Shown here one piece after another: positions 1-7,251 of a stretch of DNA of 64,000 bases. Position numbers and translations under genes: made by a program. Within the stretch, counting starts at the first letter, position 1; the number at the start of each line of letters is the position of its first letter. Origin of the DNA: Bacteroidales bacterium WCE2004 (lineage in GTDB: Bacteria; Bacteroidota; Bacteroidia; Bacteroidales; UBA932). A model generated the notes under the pieces. That model was not told where the DNA came from. It saw nothing but the letters and a program-made list of their open reading frames with translations, and did not search any database. The DNA lies in assembly GCA_900167895.1 (NCBI GenBank), contig FUZR01000001.1, positions 62,001 to 126,000 of the forward strand, read 5' to 3'.

Positions 1-1071
1 GAAGAAGATGAACGCGATGGACCAGGGATAGTTGGTCACGACGTCCGCGAGCATCACCTTCATCTGCTCCAGGTAGTTGCCGAAATAGGTGTCGGCCAGC
101 CAGGCGATGCCGTAGATGGCCACCACGGCCACCATGCCGGACTGCCACACGGCGCCGCCGACGGCCTTCTTGGGCTGCGCCTTGCAGAACATGATGTTGC
201 AGGCGGCGGCCGTCAGCATGATGATCTGGATGATGATGTTCATCTTGGGGATGTCCAGGGCGACGGCGAGCGTGACGCGCTCCCCGCCCCGGGTCACGTG
301 GATCATCTGGCAGAAGGCGAAGAGCACGATGACCAGCAGCGCGCCCAGGAAGATGAACACGGAAGCCTTGGCCTCGCGGCTGATCTTCTTGTCCAGGGTC
401 GTGGCGCTGTTGCCATACATATACTTGTAGGTCTCGGGATCCTCCTTGCGCTTGAGGAAATCCGGATCCTTGTCCAGGTCCTTGCCGCGCTTGTAGGATG
501 CCAGCGCGGCGCACATCAGGCCGCACAGGCAGGCCGGGATCGTGACCATCAGCACCTGCGGGATGGCGACCATGAAGCCGTTGGCGTTGGAGATCGTCAC
601 GAAGGCGACCACGGCGGCGGCGATCGGCGAGCAGGTGATGCCCACCTGCGAAGCCACGGAGGCGACGCCGCAGGGCCGCTCGGGCCGGATGCCCTTCTTG
701 AGGGCGATGTCGCAGATGATCGGCATGATCGTATAGACGACATGCCCCGTGCCCACGAGGACGGTCAGGAAGAAGGTCACCAGCGGGCCCAGGAACGTGA
801 TATGGTCCGGATGCTTGCGGAGCACCCGTTCGGCCACCTGGATCATCCAGTCCATACCGCCCGAGGCCTGGAGCGTGCCCGCGCAGGTCACGGCGGCGAT
901 GATGATGTAGATGACGTCGGTGGGCGGCGTGCCCGGCTTGAGGCCGAAACCGAAGACGAGGATGGCGAGACCGATGCCCGAAATGGCACCGAGCGCGAGG
1001 CTGCCGTACCGGGAGCCCACATACAGGGCCGCCAGGACGATCAGCAGTTCGATGATCATGACGAGTGACAT
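1..1071 (-). CDS. dcuB: Anaerobic C4-dicarboxylate transporter DcuB (3' end outside window)
   Basis: Inner-membrane antiporter exchanging fumarate, malate or aspartate for succinate during fumarate respiration. My translation of the minus strand from the ATG at 1069-1071 stays open to base 1 (357 codons), so roughly the last 75-80 residues of a protein of about 435 are missing. The N-terminus is hydrophobic throughout. Stretches such as TLQASGGMD, GTGHVVYTI and GIRPERP match DcuB rather than DcuA. A cytoplasmic loop rich in Lys and Asp (RGKDLDKDPDF) follows the fifth or sixth membrane segment, as in DcuB. It is divergent from the EamA gene with an 86-nt spacer carrying a TAnnTTTG box on each strand. 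The gene fits a succinate-producing gut anaerobe. Confidence 0.92.
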   Translation of the reverse strand, partial: MSLVMIIELLIVLAALYVGSRYGSLALGAISGIGLAILVFGFGLKPGTPPTDVIYIIIAAVTCAGTLQASGGMDWMIQVAERVLRKHPDHITFLGPLVTFFLTVLVGTGHVVYTIMPIICDIALKKGIRPERPCGVASVASQVGITCSPIAAAVVAFVTISNANGFMVAIPQVLMVTIPACLCGLMCAALASYKRGKDLDKDPDFLKRKEDPETYKYMYGNSATTLDKKISREAKASVFIFLGALLVIVLFAFCQMIHVTRGGERVTLAVALDIPKMNIIIQIIMLTAAACNIMFCKAQPKKAVGGAVWQSGMVAVVAIYGIAWLADTYFGNYLEQMKVMLADVVTNYPWSIAFIFF

Positions 1072-1106
1072 GGATGCAGATCAGTTATGTTTTAGTGTGT
1101 CAATGA

Positions 1107-1134
1107 CAAATATATCAAAAAAATCGTATTTTTG
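1107..1134. promoter_or_regulatory. Divergent promoters for dcuB and the EamA gene
   Basis: Two Bacteroidota -7 boxes lie back to back. TATATTTG reads on the minus strand at 1107-1114, 36 nt before the dcuB start. TATTTTTG reads on the plus strand at 1127-1134, 23 nt before the EamA start. No clear -33 TTTG is visible for either, so the call rests on the -7 boxes and the divergent layout. Confidence 0.6.
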
Positions 1135-1157
1135 CGCACCCGTTAGTTCAGGAGTGC

Positions 1158-2096
1158 ATGCAATACCTCGGAGAGATTATTTCACTGATCGTGGCCGTAT
1201 TGTGGACGGCCACCGCCCTTTTCGCCGACCAGGCGAGCCGCCGCATCGGTGCGATGAGCACCAATTTCTTCCGGATGGCCCTTTCGGCCGTCCTGCTCGC
1301 CGGGCTTCTCTATGTCGCCGTCGGGCGGCCGTATCCGGCTTTCGCCGACGGCCGGACCTGGCTCTGGATGGGCCTCTCGGCGCTGGTGGGCTACGTTTTC
1401 GGCGATTTCTGCCTGTTCAATTCCTATGTCGTGATCGGCGCCCGCTTCGGGCAGCTCTTCATGACGCTCGCGCCGCCCTTCGCCGCCATCGCGGGTTGGG
1501 CGCTGCTCGGCGAGACGCTCTCCTGGAAGTCCTGGCTGGCGATGGCCGTCACGCTGACCGGCATCGCCATCTCCATCCTGAACCGCTCGCGCGACGGGCA
1601 TAAGCTCTCCCTGAAGCTGCCGCTCAAGGGCGTGCTGCTCGGCATCGGCGCCGGGCTCGGACAGGGCGTGGGCCTCGTGCTCAGCAAGATCGGCATGCAG
1701 CACTACGAGGCGGCGCTCCCCGCCGACGCGCCGGCCGCCTTCGACTGGGCGATGCCGTTCGCGTCCACGATGATCCGCTCGCTGACCGGCATGGCCGGAT
1801 TCTTCGTCCTGATGGCCGTCAGCGGCACCCTGCCGAAGCTGCGCGAAGCCGTACGCAACCGCACGGGCATGAAGTTCACCGCCCTGACGACGCTCTTCGG
1901 GCCGTTTGTCGGCGTGTCGCTGTCGCTGATGGCGGTGCAATACGCCCGCGCGGGCATCGCCTCCACGCTGATGGCGCTCACGCCCGTGCTCATCCTCCTT
2001 CCCTACGCGCTGATCTACAAACAGAAGATCACGCCGAAGGAAATCCTCGGCGTGATCGTCAGCATGACGGGCGTGGCCCTGTTCTTCCTGCTTTAG
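1158..2096 (+). CDS. EamA/DMT-superfamily transporter
   Basis: A 312-residue integral membrane protein with about ten hydrophobic segments arranged as two EamA repeats (roughly residues 5-140 and 160-310), joined by a short basic loop around residues 142-156. The family exports or exchanges amino acids, nucleotides or other metabolites. The substrate cannot be read from sequence. The second repeat ends in the typical LLPYALIYKQKITPKE...GVIVSMTGVALFFL pattern. The start was chosen as the first ATG after the -7 box at 1127. The gene converges on the COG0523 gene and the stop codons overlap by 4 nt (TAG here, TTA there), leaving no room for an intergenic terminator. Confidence 0.85.
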   Translation: MQYLGEIISLIVAVLWTATALFADQASRRIGAMSTNFFRMALSAVLLAGLLYVAVGRPYPAFADGRTWLWMGLSALVGYVFGDFCLFNSYVVIGARFGQLFMTLAPPFAAIAGWALLGETLSWKSWLAMAVTLTGIAISILNRSRDGHKLSLKLPLKGVLLGIGAGLGQGVGLVLSKIGMQHYEAALPADAPAAFDWAMPFASTMIRSLTGMAGFFVLMAVSGTLPKLREAVRNRTGMKFTALTTLFGPFVGVSLSLMAVQYARAGIASTLMALTPVLILLPYALIYKQKITPKEILGVIVSMTGVALFFLL

Positions 2097-3316
2097 TCTT
2101 CTGCCAGGCAGCTGTCCATCAACGACTTGATGGCCTCCTTGTCGAGATGCTGGCCGATGAACACGATCTTGTTCATCCGGTCGCCGTATTCGGGATCCCA
2201 GTCGCGGCGCAGCTTGGCGTCGCGGCGCATCATCTCCTTCAGCTCGTCGCGCGGCATCGTGGCGAACCAGTAGCCGGCGTCCTTGATGTTCTTCTGCCGG
2301 CCGGCGGTCTCGAAGAGATAGCACTTGTCGGTGTCGGCGCTGAAGTAGCAGAGGCCCTTGCTGCGGATAATCTCCTTGGGCCACTTCCTAGCCACCATAT
2401 AGTCGAACTTGTTGATATCCAGCGCAGGACGGGATTCGTAGACATAGGTCCCGATGCCGTATTCCTCGGCCTCCCCTTCCTCGTGGTCATGGTCGTGATG
2501 ATGGTGGTGATGGTCGTGGTGGTGCCCGTCGTGATCGTCGTCGTCATCGTCGTCGTGCTCCTCCTCGTCGGCGCCTTCGATCTCCGCGATCCAGGCGGCG
2601 GAGGTCGCCACTTTGTCGAAGTCGAACAGGCCCGTGTGCAGGAGCTTGTCCAGCTCGATGTCGCCGTAGTCGCAGGTCAGGATCTCGGCCTTGGGCTGCA
2701 GGGCGCGCACGATGCTCTTGACGCGCCCGAGCTCCTCGGCCGTGACCTCGGACGCCTTGTTGATCAGCACGATGTTGCAGAACTCGATCTGCTCGATGAC
2801 GAGGTTCTCGATGTCCTCCTCGTCGATGTTTTCGCGCTTCAGCGCGTCTCCGCACGCGAATTCGTCCTTCATCCGGAGGGCGTCCACGACCGTGACGATG
2901 CAGTCCATCGTGGGGATGGAAGCGCCGGGATAGGACGGATGCGAGAGCTGCGGGTAGGAGTTGATGGTCTGGGCGATCGGGGCCGGCTCGCAGATGCCGC
3001 TCGCCTCGATGGCGATGTAGTCGAAGCGGTTCATCCGGGCGATCTCCTCCAGCTGGGCGATGAGGTCCATCTTGAGGGTGCAGCATATGCAGCCGTTCTG
3101 CAGGGCCACCAGGCTGTCGTCGGTCTGGCCCACGACGCCGCCCTTCTCGATCAGGTCGGCGTCGATGTTGACCTCGCCGAGGTCGTTGACGATCACCGCG
3201 AACTTGATGCCGCGGCGGTTGGTCAGGATCCTGTTCAGGAGCGTCGTCTTGCCGCTCCCCAGGTAGCCGGTGATCAAAAGGACCGGCAATTGCTTATCAT
3301 TGAGCTCGATATTCAT
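2093..3316 (-). CDS. COG0523 GTP-dependent metallochaperone (CobW/ZNG1-like) with His-Asp tract
   Basis: A 407-residue G3E GTPase. Walker A GYLGSGKT is at residues 17-24 and the metal-binding GCICC motif at about 75-79. A CobW C-terminal domain ends the protein. Between the two domains (about residues 255-290) lies a low-complexity Glu/Asp/His segment with a run of Asp followed by about 20 His in alternating HH/D blocks. COG0523 proteins deliver zinc or another metal to client enzymes, and His-rich loops in this family bind zinc. The precise client is unknown. It is divergent from deoD and has its own TAAATTTG box at 3340-3347. No Zur-like operator is evident by eye. CobW proper is less likely because there are no cobalamin genes nearby. 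Confidence 0.87.
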   Translation of the reverse strand: MNIELNDKQLPVLLITGYLGSGKTTLLNRILTNRRGIKFAVIVNDLGEVNIDADLIEKGGVVGQTDDSLVALQNGCICCTLKMDLIAQLEEIARMNRFDYIAIEASGICEPAPIAQTINSYPQLSHPSYPGASIPTMDCIVTVVDALRMKDEFACGDALKRENIDEEDIENLVIEQIEFCNIVLINKASEVTAEELGRVKSIVRALQPKAEILTCDYGDIELDKLLHTGLFDFDKVATSAAWIAEIEGADEEEHDDDDDDDHDGHHHDHHHHHHDHDHEEGEAEEYGIGTYVYESRPALDINKFDYMVARKWPKEIIRSKGLCYFSADTDKCYLFETAGRQKNIKDAGYWFATMPRDELKEMMRRDAKLRRDWDPEYGDRMNKIVFIGQHLDKEAIKSLMDSCLAED

Positions 3317-3339
3317 AGCTGAAACTGGCTTTGGAGACG

Positions 3340-3388
3340 CAAATTTAGCAAATTAATCTCGTAGGCGAACGATTTTTGCATATCTTTG
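3340..3388. promoter_or_regulatory. Divergent promoters for the COG0523 gene and deoD
   Basis: Minus-strand TAAATTTG at 3340-3347 lies 24 nt before the COG0523 ATG. Plus-strand TATCTTTG at 3381-3388 lies 30 nt before deoD. Both match the Bacteroidota -7 consensus TAnnTTTG exactly. Confidence 0.7.
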
Positions 3389-3418
3389 CAGAAAAGAAAC
3401 CAATAACAAGACTAGCAT

Positions 3419-4126
3419 ATGGCCAATACTCCTACTCCCCACATCGGGGCACAGAAAGGCGAAATTGCCGAGACTGTCATCATGGCGGGCGATCCGCTCC
3501 GCGTCAAATTCATCGCTGAAAACTTCATCGAGAACCCTGTCCAGTTCAACAACGTCCGCGGCATGCTGGGCTATACCGGCACCTACAAGGGCAAGCGCGT
3601 GAGCGTGATGGGCCACGGCATGGGCATCCCCTCCATCGGCATCTATACGTATGAGCTGTTCAACTTCTACGACGTCAAGACCATCATGCGCGTCGGCTCC
3701 GCCGGCTCCTACAGCATGGACCTGCACCTGGGCGACCTCGTGATCGCGCAGGGCGCCTGCACCGACTCCAACTACGGCGCCCAGTACGAGCTGCCCGGCA
3801 CCTTTGCGCCGATCGCCGACTTCGACCTGCTGCGCGCCGCCGCGGCCTCCTGCGAGGCCCACGGCTTCCGCTACAAGGTCGGCAACGTCGTCTCGTCCGA
3901 CGTCTTCTACTCCGCTAACCCCAAGACGGAGCAGTGGTGCAGGATGGGCGTGCTCGCCGTCGAGATGGAGGCCTCCGCGCTCTATATGAACGCCGCCTAC
4001 GCCGGCAAGCGCGCGCTGACGATCTGCACGATCTCCGACCACGTCCTCACGGGCGAGAAGACCACCGCCGAGCAGCGCCAGACCACCTTCACCAACATGA
4101 TCCAGGTCGCCCTCGACCTCATCTAG
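3419..4126 (+). CDS. deoD: Purine-nucleoside phosphorylase, DeoD type
   Basis: Cytosolic hexameric enzyme of the high-molecular-mass PNP class. It phosphorolyses purine (deoxy)nucleosides to base plus (deoxy)ribose 1-phosphate for salvage. At 235 residues it has the usual length. Recognisable DeoD motifs are AGDPLR near the N-terminus (phosphate site), NNVRGMLGYTGTYKGKRVSVMGHGMGIPS, VGSAGS, LAVEMEASALY (ribose-binding Met-Glu) and TISDHVLTGE, which carries the catalytic Asp. It starts at ATG 3419, 30 nt after a perfect -7 box, and is followed by a strong hairpin terminator. It appears monocistronic. Confidence 0.96.
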   Translation: MANTPTPHIGAQKGEIAETVIMAGDPLRVKFIAENFIENPVQFNNVRGMLGYTGTYKGKRVSVMGHGMGIPSIGIYTYELFNFYDVKTIMRVGSAGSYSMDLHLGDLVIAQGACTDSNYGAQYELPGTFAPIADFDLLRAAAASCEAHGFRYKVGNVVSSDVFYSANPKTEQWCRMGVLAVEMEASALYMNAAYAGKRALTICTISDHVLTGEKTTAEQRQTTFTNMIQVALDLI

Positions 4127-4154
4127 ATCCAGGCACACGCCGCAATACCGTCGA

Positions 4155-4188
4155 AAAGGCCCCCGGCTACCCCCGGGAGCCTTTTTTA
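4155..4188 (+). terminator. Rho-independent terminator of deoD
   Basis: AAAGGC(CCCCGG) pairs with (CCCGGG)GCCTTT around a CTAC-type loop, followed by a T-rich tail. It sits 28 nt after the deoD stop. Confidence 0.85.
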
Positions 4189-4287
4189 TTCCCCGCCATC
4201 CCAATCCGCTTCACCACCCTAACCCATTCTCCTCGCCCCTGCCCCTAACCCTCGCCTCCCCGCCGCACCCCCGTTTTTGTATATTGC

Positions 4288-4491
4288 TAATTATCAATAT
4301 TTTCCTATTTTGCTTTGGGGTATTTTCCCCTAAGCAAGATCACAATCTGCTAACTGATAGATACTTATGGAAACGGCCCTCCGGAGATACCCGATCAGGT
4401 CTGGCCTGACGGTATGCGACCAGGCAGGACAGGAGTTAGGCCGGGCAGGTCCTGGCACCACCGCCGGACATTGCGTCCGGCGGTTACGGGC
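4288..4491 (+). repeat. Dispersed bipartite intergenic repeat, copy 1
   Basis: Two blocks here recur in opposite orientation at 57155-57546. The left block, 4288-4379, aligns without gaps to the reverse complement of 57455-57546 (my hand count is about 70 of 92 identical). It contains a palindrome, TTGCTT.GGGG...CCCC.AAGCAA, at about 4310-4337. The right block, 4441-4491, matches 57155-57205 at about 48 of 51 positions and folds into CCGCCGGAC/GTCCGGCGG with a 5-nt loop. The middle differs in length (about 60 nt here, about 250 nt there). The rest of 4189-4647 has no convincing gene. Confidence 0.8.
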
Positions 4492-4647
4492 GAGCTTGGT
4501 GTTTTTCGCAACTCATTTATAAACAAGAAAATAGCAGAATACACGTGGTCGTTTTTTACTACGCGTACTCTCATAAAGTGCTGATATAAAGCGGACAACG
4601 AAAAACACTCATTCGGCCGGAAAGAGAGAAACATGTACTTATCTCCA

Positions 4648-4683
4648 CGAAAAACGGCTTCCGGAAATCCAGAAGCCGTTTCT
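4648..4683 (-). terminator. Terminator downstream of tmRNA
   Basis: On the minus strand, AAACGGCTTC pairs with GAAGCCGTTT across a 10-nt loop and is followed by TTTCG. It begins directly after the mature tmRNA 3' end. Confidence 0.75.
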
Positions 4684-4685
4684 TG

Positions 4686-5078
4686 TGGAGATGGGCGGAG
4701 TCGAACCGCCGTCCAAACAAAGTCCCAGGTAGCTTTCTACACGCTTATCCTTCCTTTAATTGTCGGTCCGAAGCTGCCGGAAGGCAGGCCACCGCGGACT
4801 TATCCTCTGAATCTTAGCGTCCCTTAGAGGCGTCTGAGGCGCGCATCCGGTTTTGATGATACCCCTGGATCCTGGCTGAACCGGCCTAAAGCAGGAGGGA
4901 TATACGTCGTACCGCAGCCTAGGCGGTATCGATTAATGCTCAATCTCTTGGAGATTAGCAAGCGTACGAATAATTGTAGTTGCCAGTTAAGGCTCGAAGA
5001 CTGGGATTAACGGGCCAGCCCCCTACGCCCGACGTGCTTACCATCCGAAATCAGTGCTGTCAAAACCAGAACATCCCC
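4686..5078 (-). ncRNA. ssrA: tmRNA (transfer-messenger RNA)
   Basis: Rescues stalled ribosomes by adding a degradation tag (trans-translation, with SmpB). On the minus strand the 5' end GGGGATG pairs with 3' CATCTCC to form the acceptor stem. The T-arm reads GGACGGCGGTTCGACTCCGCC. The 5' part carries the conserved GGTTTTGACAGC-like segment. Length is 393 nt and CCA is not encoded. The likely resume codon is GGC after TTAACT. It opens the tag GNYNYSYAC then TAA, followed by a CTCCAAGAGATTGAG hairpin. The Ala-Cys ending is unusual because tags normally end in Leu-Ala-Ala. A terminator follows directly. Confidence 0.95.
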
Positions 5079-5089
5079 GAATGATGGTG

Positions 5090-5156
5090 CAAAGATGCCA
5101 CAAATTTTGAAATAAAGCGAATAATTTGGCGGGAAACTGAAAAAGTCCTATCTTTG
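5090..5156. promoter_or_regulatory. Divergent promoters of tmRNA and tRNA-Val
   Basis: On the minus strand, CATCTTTG at 5090-5097 lies 12 nt before the tmRNA 5' end (first base deviates from TAnnTTTG). On the plus strand, TATCTTTG at 5149-5156 lies 30 nt before the tRNA and has TTTG at 5125-5128, 20 nt upstream. Confidence 0.7.
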
Positions 5157-5186
5157 CAGCCCTCAACAAAGACCAGCGCAACATCC

Positions 5187-5261
5187 GGGAGATTAGCTCA
5201 GTTGGTTCAGAGCACTTGCCTTACAAGCAAGGGGTCACTGGTTCGAACCCAGTATCTCCCA
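5187..5261 (+). tRNA. tRNA-Val (anticodon UAC)
   Basis: Full cloverleaf of 75 nt. Acceptor GGGAGAT pairs with ATCTCCC and the discriminator is A. The D-arm is AGCTCAGTTGGTTCAGAGC. The anticodon stem CTTGC/GCAAG encloses CTTACAA, so the anticodon is UAC and reads GUA. The T-arm is ACTGGTTCGAACCCAGT. The CCA end is not encoded (ACCCC follows), as is common in this phylum, so CCA must be added by the nucleotidyltransferase family. Confidence 0.97.
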
Positions 5262-5273
5262 CCCCACTCCGAG

Positions 5274-5303
5274 AGACACCTGACAGCAGGTGTCTTTTTT
5301 TTT
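5274..5303 (+). terminator. Terminator of tRNA-Val
   Basis: AGACACCTG pairs with CAGGTGTCT around a 4-nt loop, followed by nine T residues. It is 12 nt past the tRNA. Confidence 0.9.
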
Positions 5304-5305
5304 AT

Positions 5306-5313
5306 TACATTTG
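5306..5313 (+). promoter_or_regulatory. -7 box for the small membrane protein gene
   Basis: TACATTTG is an exact TAnnTTTG match immediately after the tRNA terminator and 19 nt before the ATG at 5333. Confidence 0.6.
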
Positions 5314-5332
5314 TCTCATAATCACATAACCT

Positions 5333-5785
5333 ATGAGCACGACCAAGAAAGAAAAAGACGATCACGGAATAGAGCTTTGGGAAAAAGTCCAACAAGCCAT
5401 GATCGACAACGAGGACCAGTTCAACTCCAGGATTTTCACGTTGGCAACAGGCGGTCTGGGCCTGTCATTCACGGTCTATTCCTTCATTGTATCCGAAATG
5501 AAGCTCACTTTGACATGGCCGGCCTATGCCATCTGGATCTCTTTCCTGGTCTGCATTGTCCTCGGCATGACGTCAAGCGCTACCGCGACATTCCTCACCG
5601 CAAAAAAAGAGAAGGAAACCAGGGAAAAGATCGAGAGGGGCGAAAAAATCCCCGAAAAAGTGGCGAGCAACACCATAGACAATTTGAACAAAACCCTCCT
5701 GCGTATCGACTGGTGCGCTTTCGTTCTGTTGATCCTGACAATCGTCGCCGCGACGCTTTATTGTTTCTTCCTGATTAAAAAATAG
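5333..5785 (+). CDS. Hypothetical three-helix membrane protein
   Basis: A 150-residue protein I do not recognise. The first 30 residues are charged and cytosolic in character (MSTTKKEKDDHG). Hydrophobic segments follow at about 35-55 (IFTLATGGLGLSFTVYSFIV), 60-82 and 127-147. Between the second and third is a charged helix rich in Lys and Glu that could be a coiled coil (about 90-125). Base composition is noticeably more AT-rich than the flanking housekeeping genes. A Lys-rich micro-protein starts 6 nt after its stop, suggesting a two-gene unit. The tRNA-adjacent position and composition suggest recent acquisition (inference). Function unknown. Confidence 0.75.
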   Translation: MSTTKKEKDDHGIELWEKVQQAMIDNEDQFNSRIFTLATGGLGLSFTVYSFIVSEMKLTLTWPAYAIWISFLVCIVLGMTSSATATFLTAKKEKETREKIERGEKIPEKVASNTIDNLNKTLLRIDWCAFVLLILTIVAATLYCFFLIKK

Positions 5786-5791
5786 TTACAT

Positions 5792-5923
5792 ATGGACATT
5801 GAATTCCAGGGGACATTACCCAAAGGCAAGCTGGTCAGCACGATCAAACCGACGCCCGGGAGTAAAAAACAGGACAACGACTCGAAGAAAGGAAAGGATT
5901 CTTCCAAGAAGAAGAAAAAATAG
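5792..5923 (+). CDS. Lys-rich micro-protein (43 aa)
   Basis: A small ORF, MDIEFQGTLPKGKLVSTIKP then a tail made almost only of Lys, Ser, Asp and Gly ending in KKKKK. It starts 6 nt downstream of the preceding stop, which argues for translation as the second gene of the pair. There is no signal peptide or membrane segment. The basic tail could bind nucleic acid or acidic lipids, but no function can be assigned. The short spacing and continuous frame are the only support that it is real. Confidence 0.5.
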   Translation: MDIEFQGTLPKGKLVSTIKPTPGSKKQDNDSKKGKDSSKKKKK

Positions 5924-6004
5924 TCTTTTGTCGCGGAAGGGCGGTTACGGGATTTGATACAAATCCTGTCTCAAATGAATCCAATTCAGCTTTTAACGCT
6001 GCGT

Positions 6005-6080
6005 GGGACGAAGCATTTGCTATCTTTGGGATAAGCCGGCAGAAGCCGGAACGAAAACCCAGCAAGTAACGCTTCGTCCC
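6005..6080 (+). promoter_or_regulatory. Promoter enclosed by an inverted repeat, upstream of lipoprotein gene
   Basis: An exact -7 box TATCTTTG lies at 6021-6028. It is flanked by GGGACGAAGC at 6005-6014 and its perfect reverse complement GCTTCGTCCC at 6071-6080. A smaller GCCGGCAGAAGCCGG hairpin lies between. The right arm ends 3 nt before the ATG at 6084. Confidence 0.6.
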
Positions 6081-6083
6081 AGC

Positions 6084-7187
6084 ATGAAGAACATCCCGAA
6101 CCGGCTGACAGCCCCCGTCCTCACGCTCCTCCTCGCCTTCGGCCTCACGGCCTGCGACAAGGACCGCCCGGACGGTCCCAACAAAAACAACCCCGCCGAG
6201 CACCCGCTCGCATCCTGCGCTTTCAGCCTCGACGTCAGAGACTGCGAGCGCGGCTTCTCCCCTGACTCCAGCTACGTCTTCGAGGGCGTCTATCGCGACG
6301 GCAGCTTCTACTTCGGCGCGGACAAGCGGGATGCGATGGTCCTCAACATCACGCCGGACAACCGGATCATCCTGACCGCATCCGCCGATGCGGCCGGCTT
6401 CGAGGGCGTCAACGCATCCAGTTCCTCCCGCTGCATCAACATCGTGCCCGACGGCACCGACCATACCACCTACCATCTGGAGTGGGTCGCCGAAGGCGAA
6501 TCCACCATCACCTTCTGGAACGGCGAGGGCGCCGGGCGGAAGGAGATCTCGTTCAAGGCCACCTCCATGAAGGAAATCCCCCTCGAGGGCATCGCTTTCC
6601 GCTACGACGGCATCGTATACAAGTTCCAGAAGCAGATTCCGACGGAATACGTGACGGAGGGAGCGTTCCAGCACATGTTCCTGAAGAGATGGGACGGGCG
6701 GCCGGAGAGCTTCGACAGACTGCCCGCCTTCGAGCTCATCGGCCCCATTCCGCTGAACGCGACCCCGACGCTGCTGTATTTGTCTCAATCATTCTTAGCC
6801 AACGTCCCCAACCCGGAAGATCGGACCTACGGGACGGAAGTGTCTGCGTATGAGTATAATCTGCGGCTGTATAAAGATTATCGCTGGTTCCCGGAATTTA
6901 TTTATCCTACTATTCCCGAAGAATATCAGTTCTTAGATGAAGCTCCGCTAAATGTTCAGATAGCTTGTCAGCAGAATTATGTGGATAATATGCTTAAGCT
7001 ATATCCTGCAGATTTACGTGAACGAAGAATTAAGTTCTGGATAGATGGGATTTCTACTATGCGTTCAGGAAGTTTTGCCATGTATTTGCATTCAGAAGAC
7101 ACGCATGTCTCCGCAAATGAAGAGATTAACCTTGCTTCAATAATCTCGCATACAATCTATCAAATAGGAATCTCTGGAATCAAATAA
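6084..7187 (+). CDS. Secreted lipoprotein of unknown function with AT-rich 3' third
   Basis: 367 residues from the ATG at 6084. An upstream in-frame ATG at 6003 exists but precedes the -7 box, so it was rejected. A lipoprotein signal peptide ends at the lipobox LTAC (Cys about residue 23). The mature N-terminus is Asn/Pro/Asp-rich linker, then a beta-rich domain (about 40-170) of the kind seen in Bacteroidales surface lipoproteins. No enzyme motif is visible. The first 700 nt are GC-rich like the genome. From about 6780 codon usage switches abruptly to AT-rich (TTT, TAT, AAT, GAA) to the stop. This implies that the C-terminal third was replaced or acquired from a different source. A strong palindrome follows. 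Confidence 0.75.
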   Translation: MKNIPNRLTAPVLTLLLAFGLTACDKDRPDGPNKNNPAEHPLASCAFSLDVRDCERGFSPDSSYVFEGVYRDGSFYFGADKRDAMVLNITPDNRIILTASADAAGFEGVNASSSSRCINIVPDGTDHTTYHLEWVAEGESTITFWNGEGAGRKEISFKATSMKEIPLEGIAFRYDGIVYKFQKQIPTEYVTEGAFQHMFLKRWDGRPESFDRLPAFELIGPIPLNATPTLLYLSQSFLANVPNPEDRTYGTEVSAYEYNLRLYKDYRWFPEFIYPTIPEEYQFLDEAPLNVQIACQQNYVDNMLKLYPADLRERRIKFWIDGISTMRSGSFAMYLHSEDTHVSANEEINLASIISHTIYQIGISGIK

Positions 7188-7202
7188 ATATTAAACGAAA
7201 CC

Positions 7203-7238
7203 AGACGGGGCGGCTGTCAGCTGACAACCGCCCCGTCT
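7203..7238. terminator. Palindromic terminator between convergent genes
   Basis: AGACGGGGCGG pairs with CCGCCCCGTCT around TGTCAGCTGACA, which is itself palindromic. It lies 15 nt after the lipoprotein stop and 13 nt before the end of the minus-strand fimbrial operon. T-tracts are weak, so its efficiency is uncertain, but the position suits both directions. Confidence 0.6.
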
Positions 7239-7251
7239 CCCATAACCGGCA

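Noticed and set aside
4395..4634. 79-codon minus-strand frame in the repeat region
   Set aside because: It covers the dispersed repeat hairpin and has no homologous frame in copy 2, so not a gene.
5187..5261. tRNA-Val as an integration (att) site
   Set aside because: No integrase and no repeated tRNA 3' end nearby, although the adjacent cassette is AT-rich.
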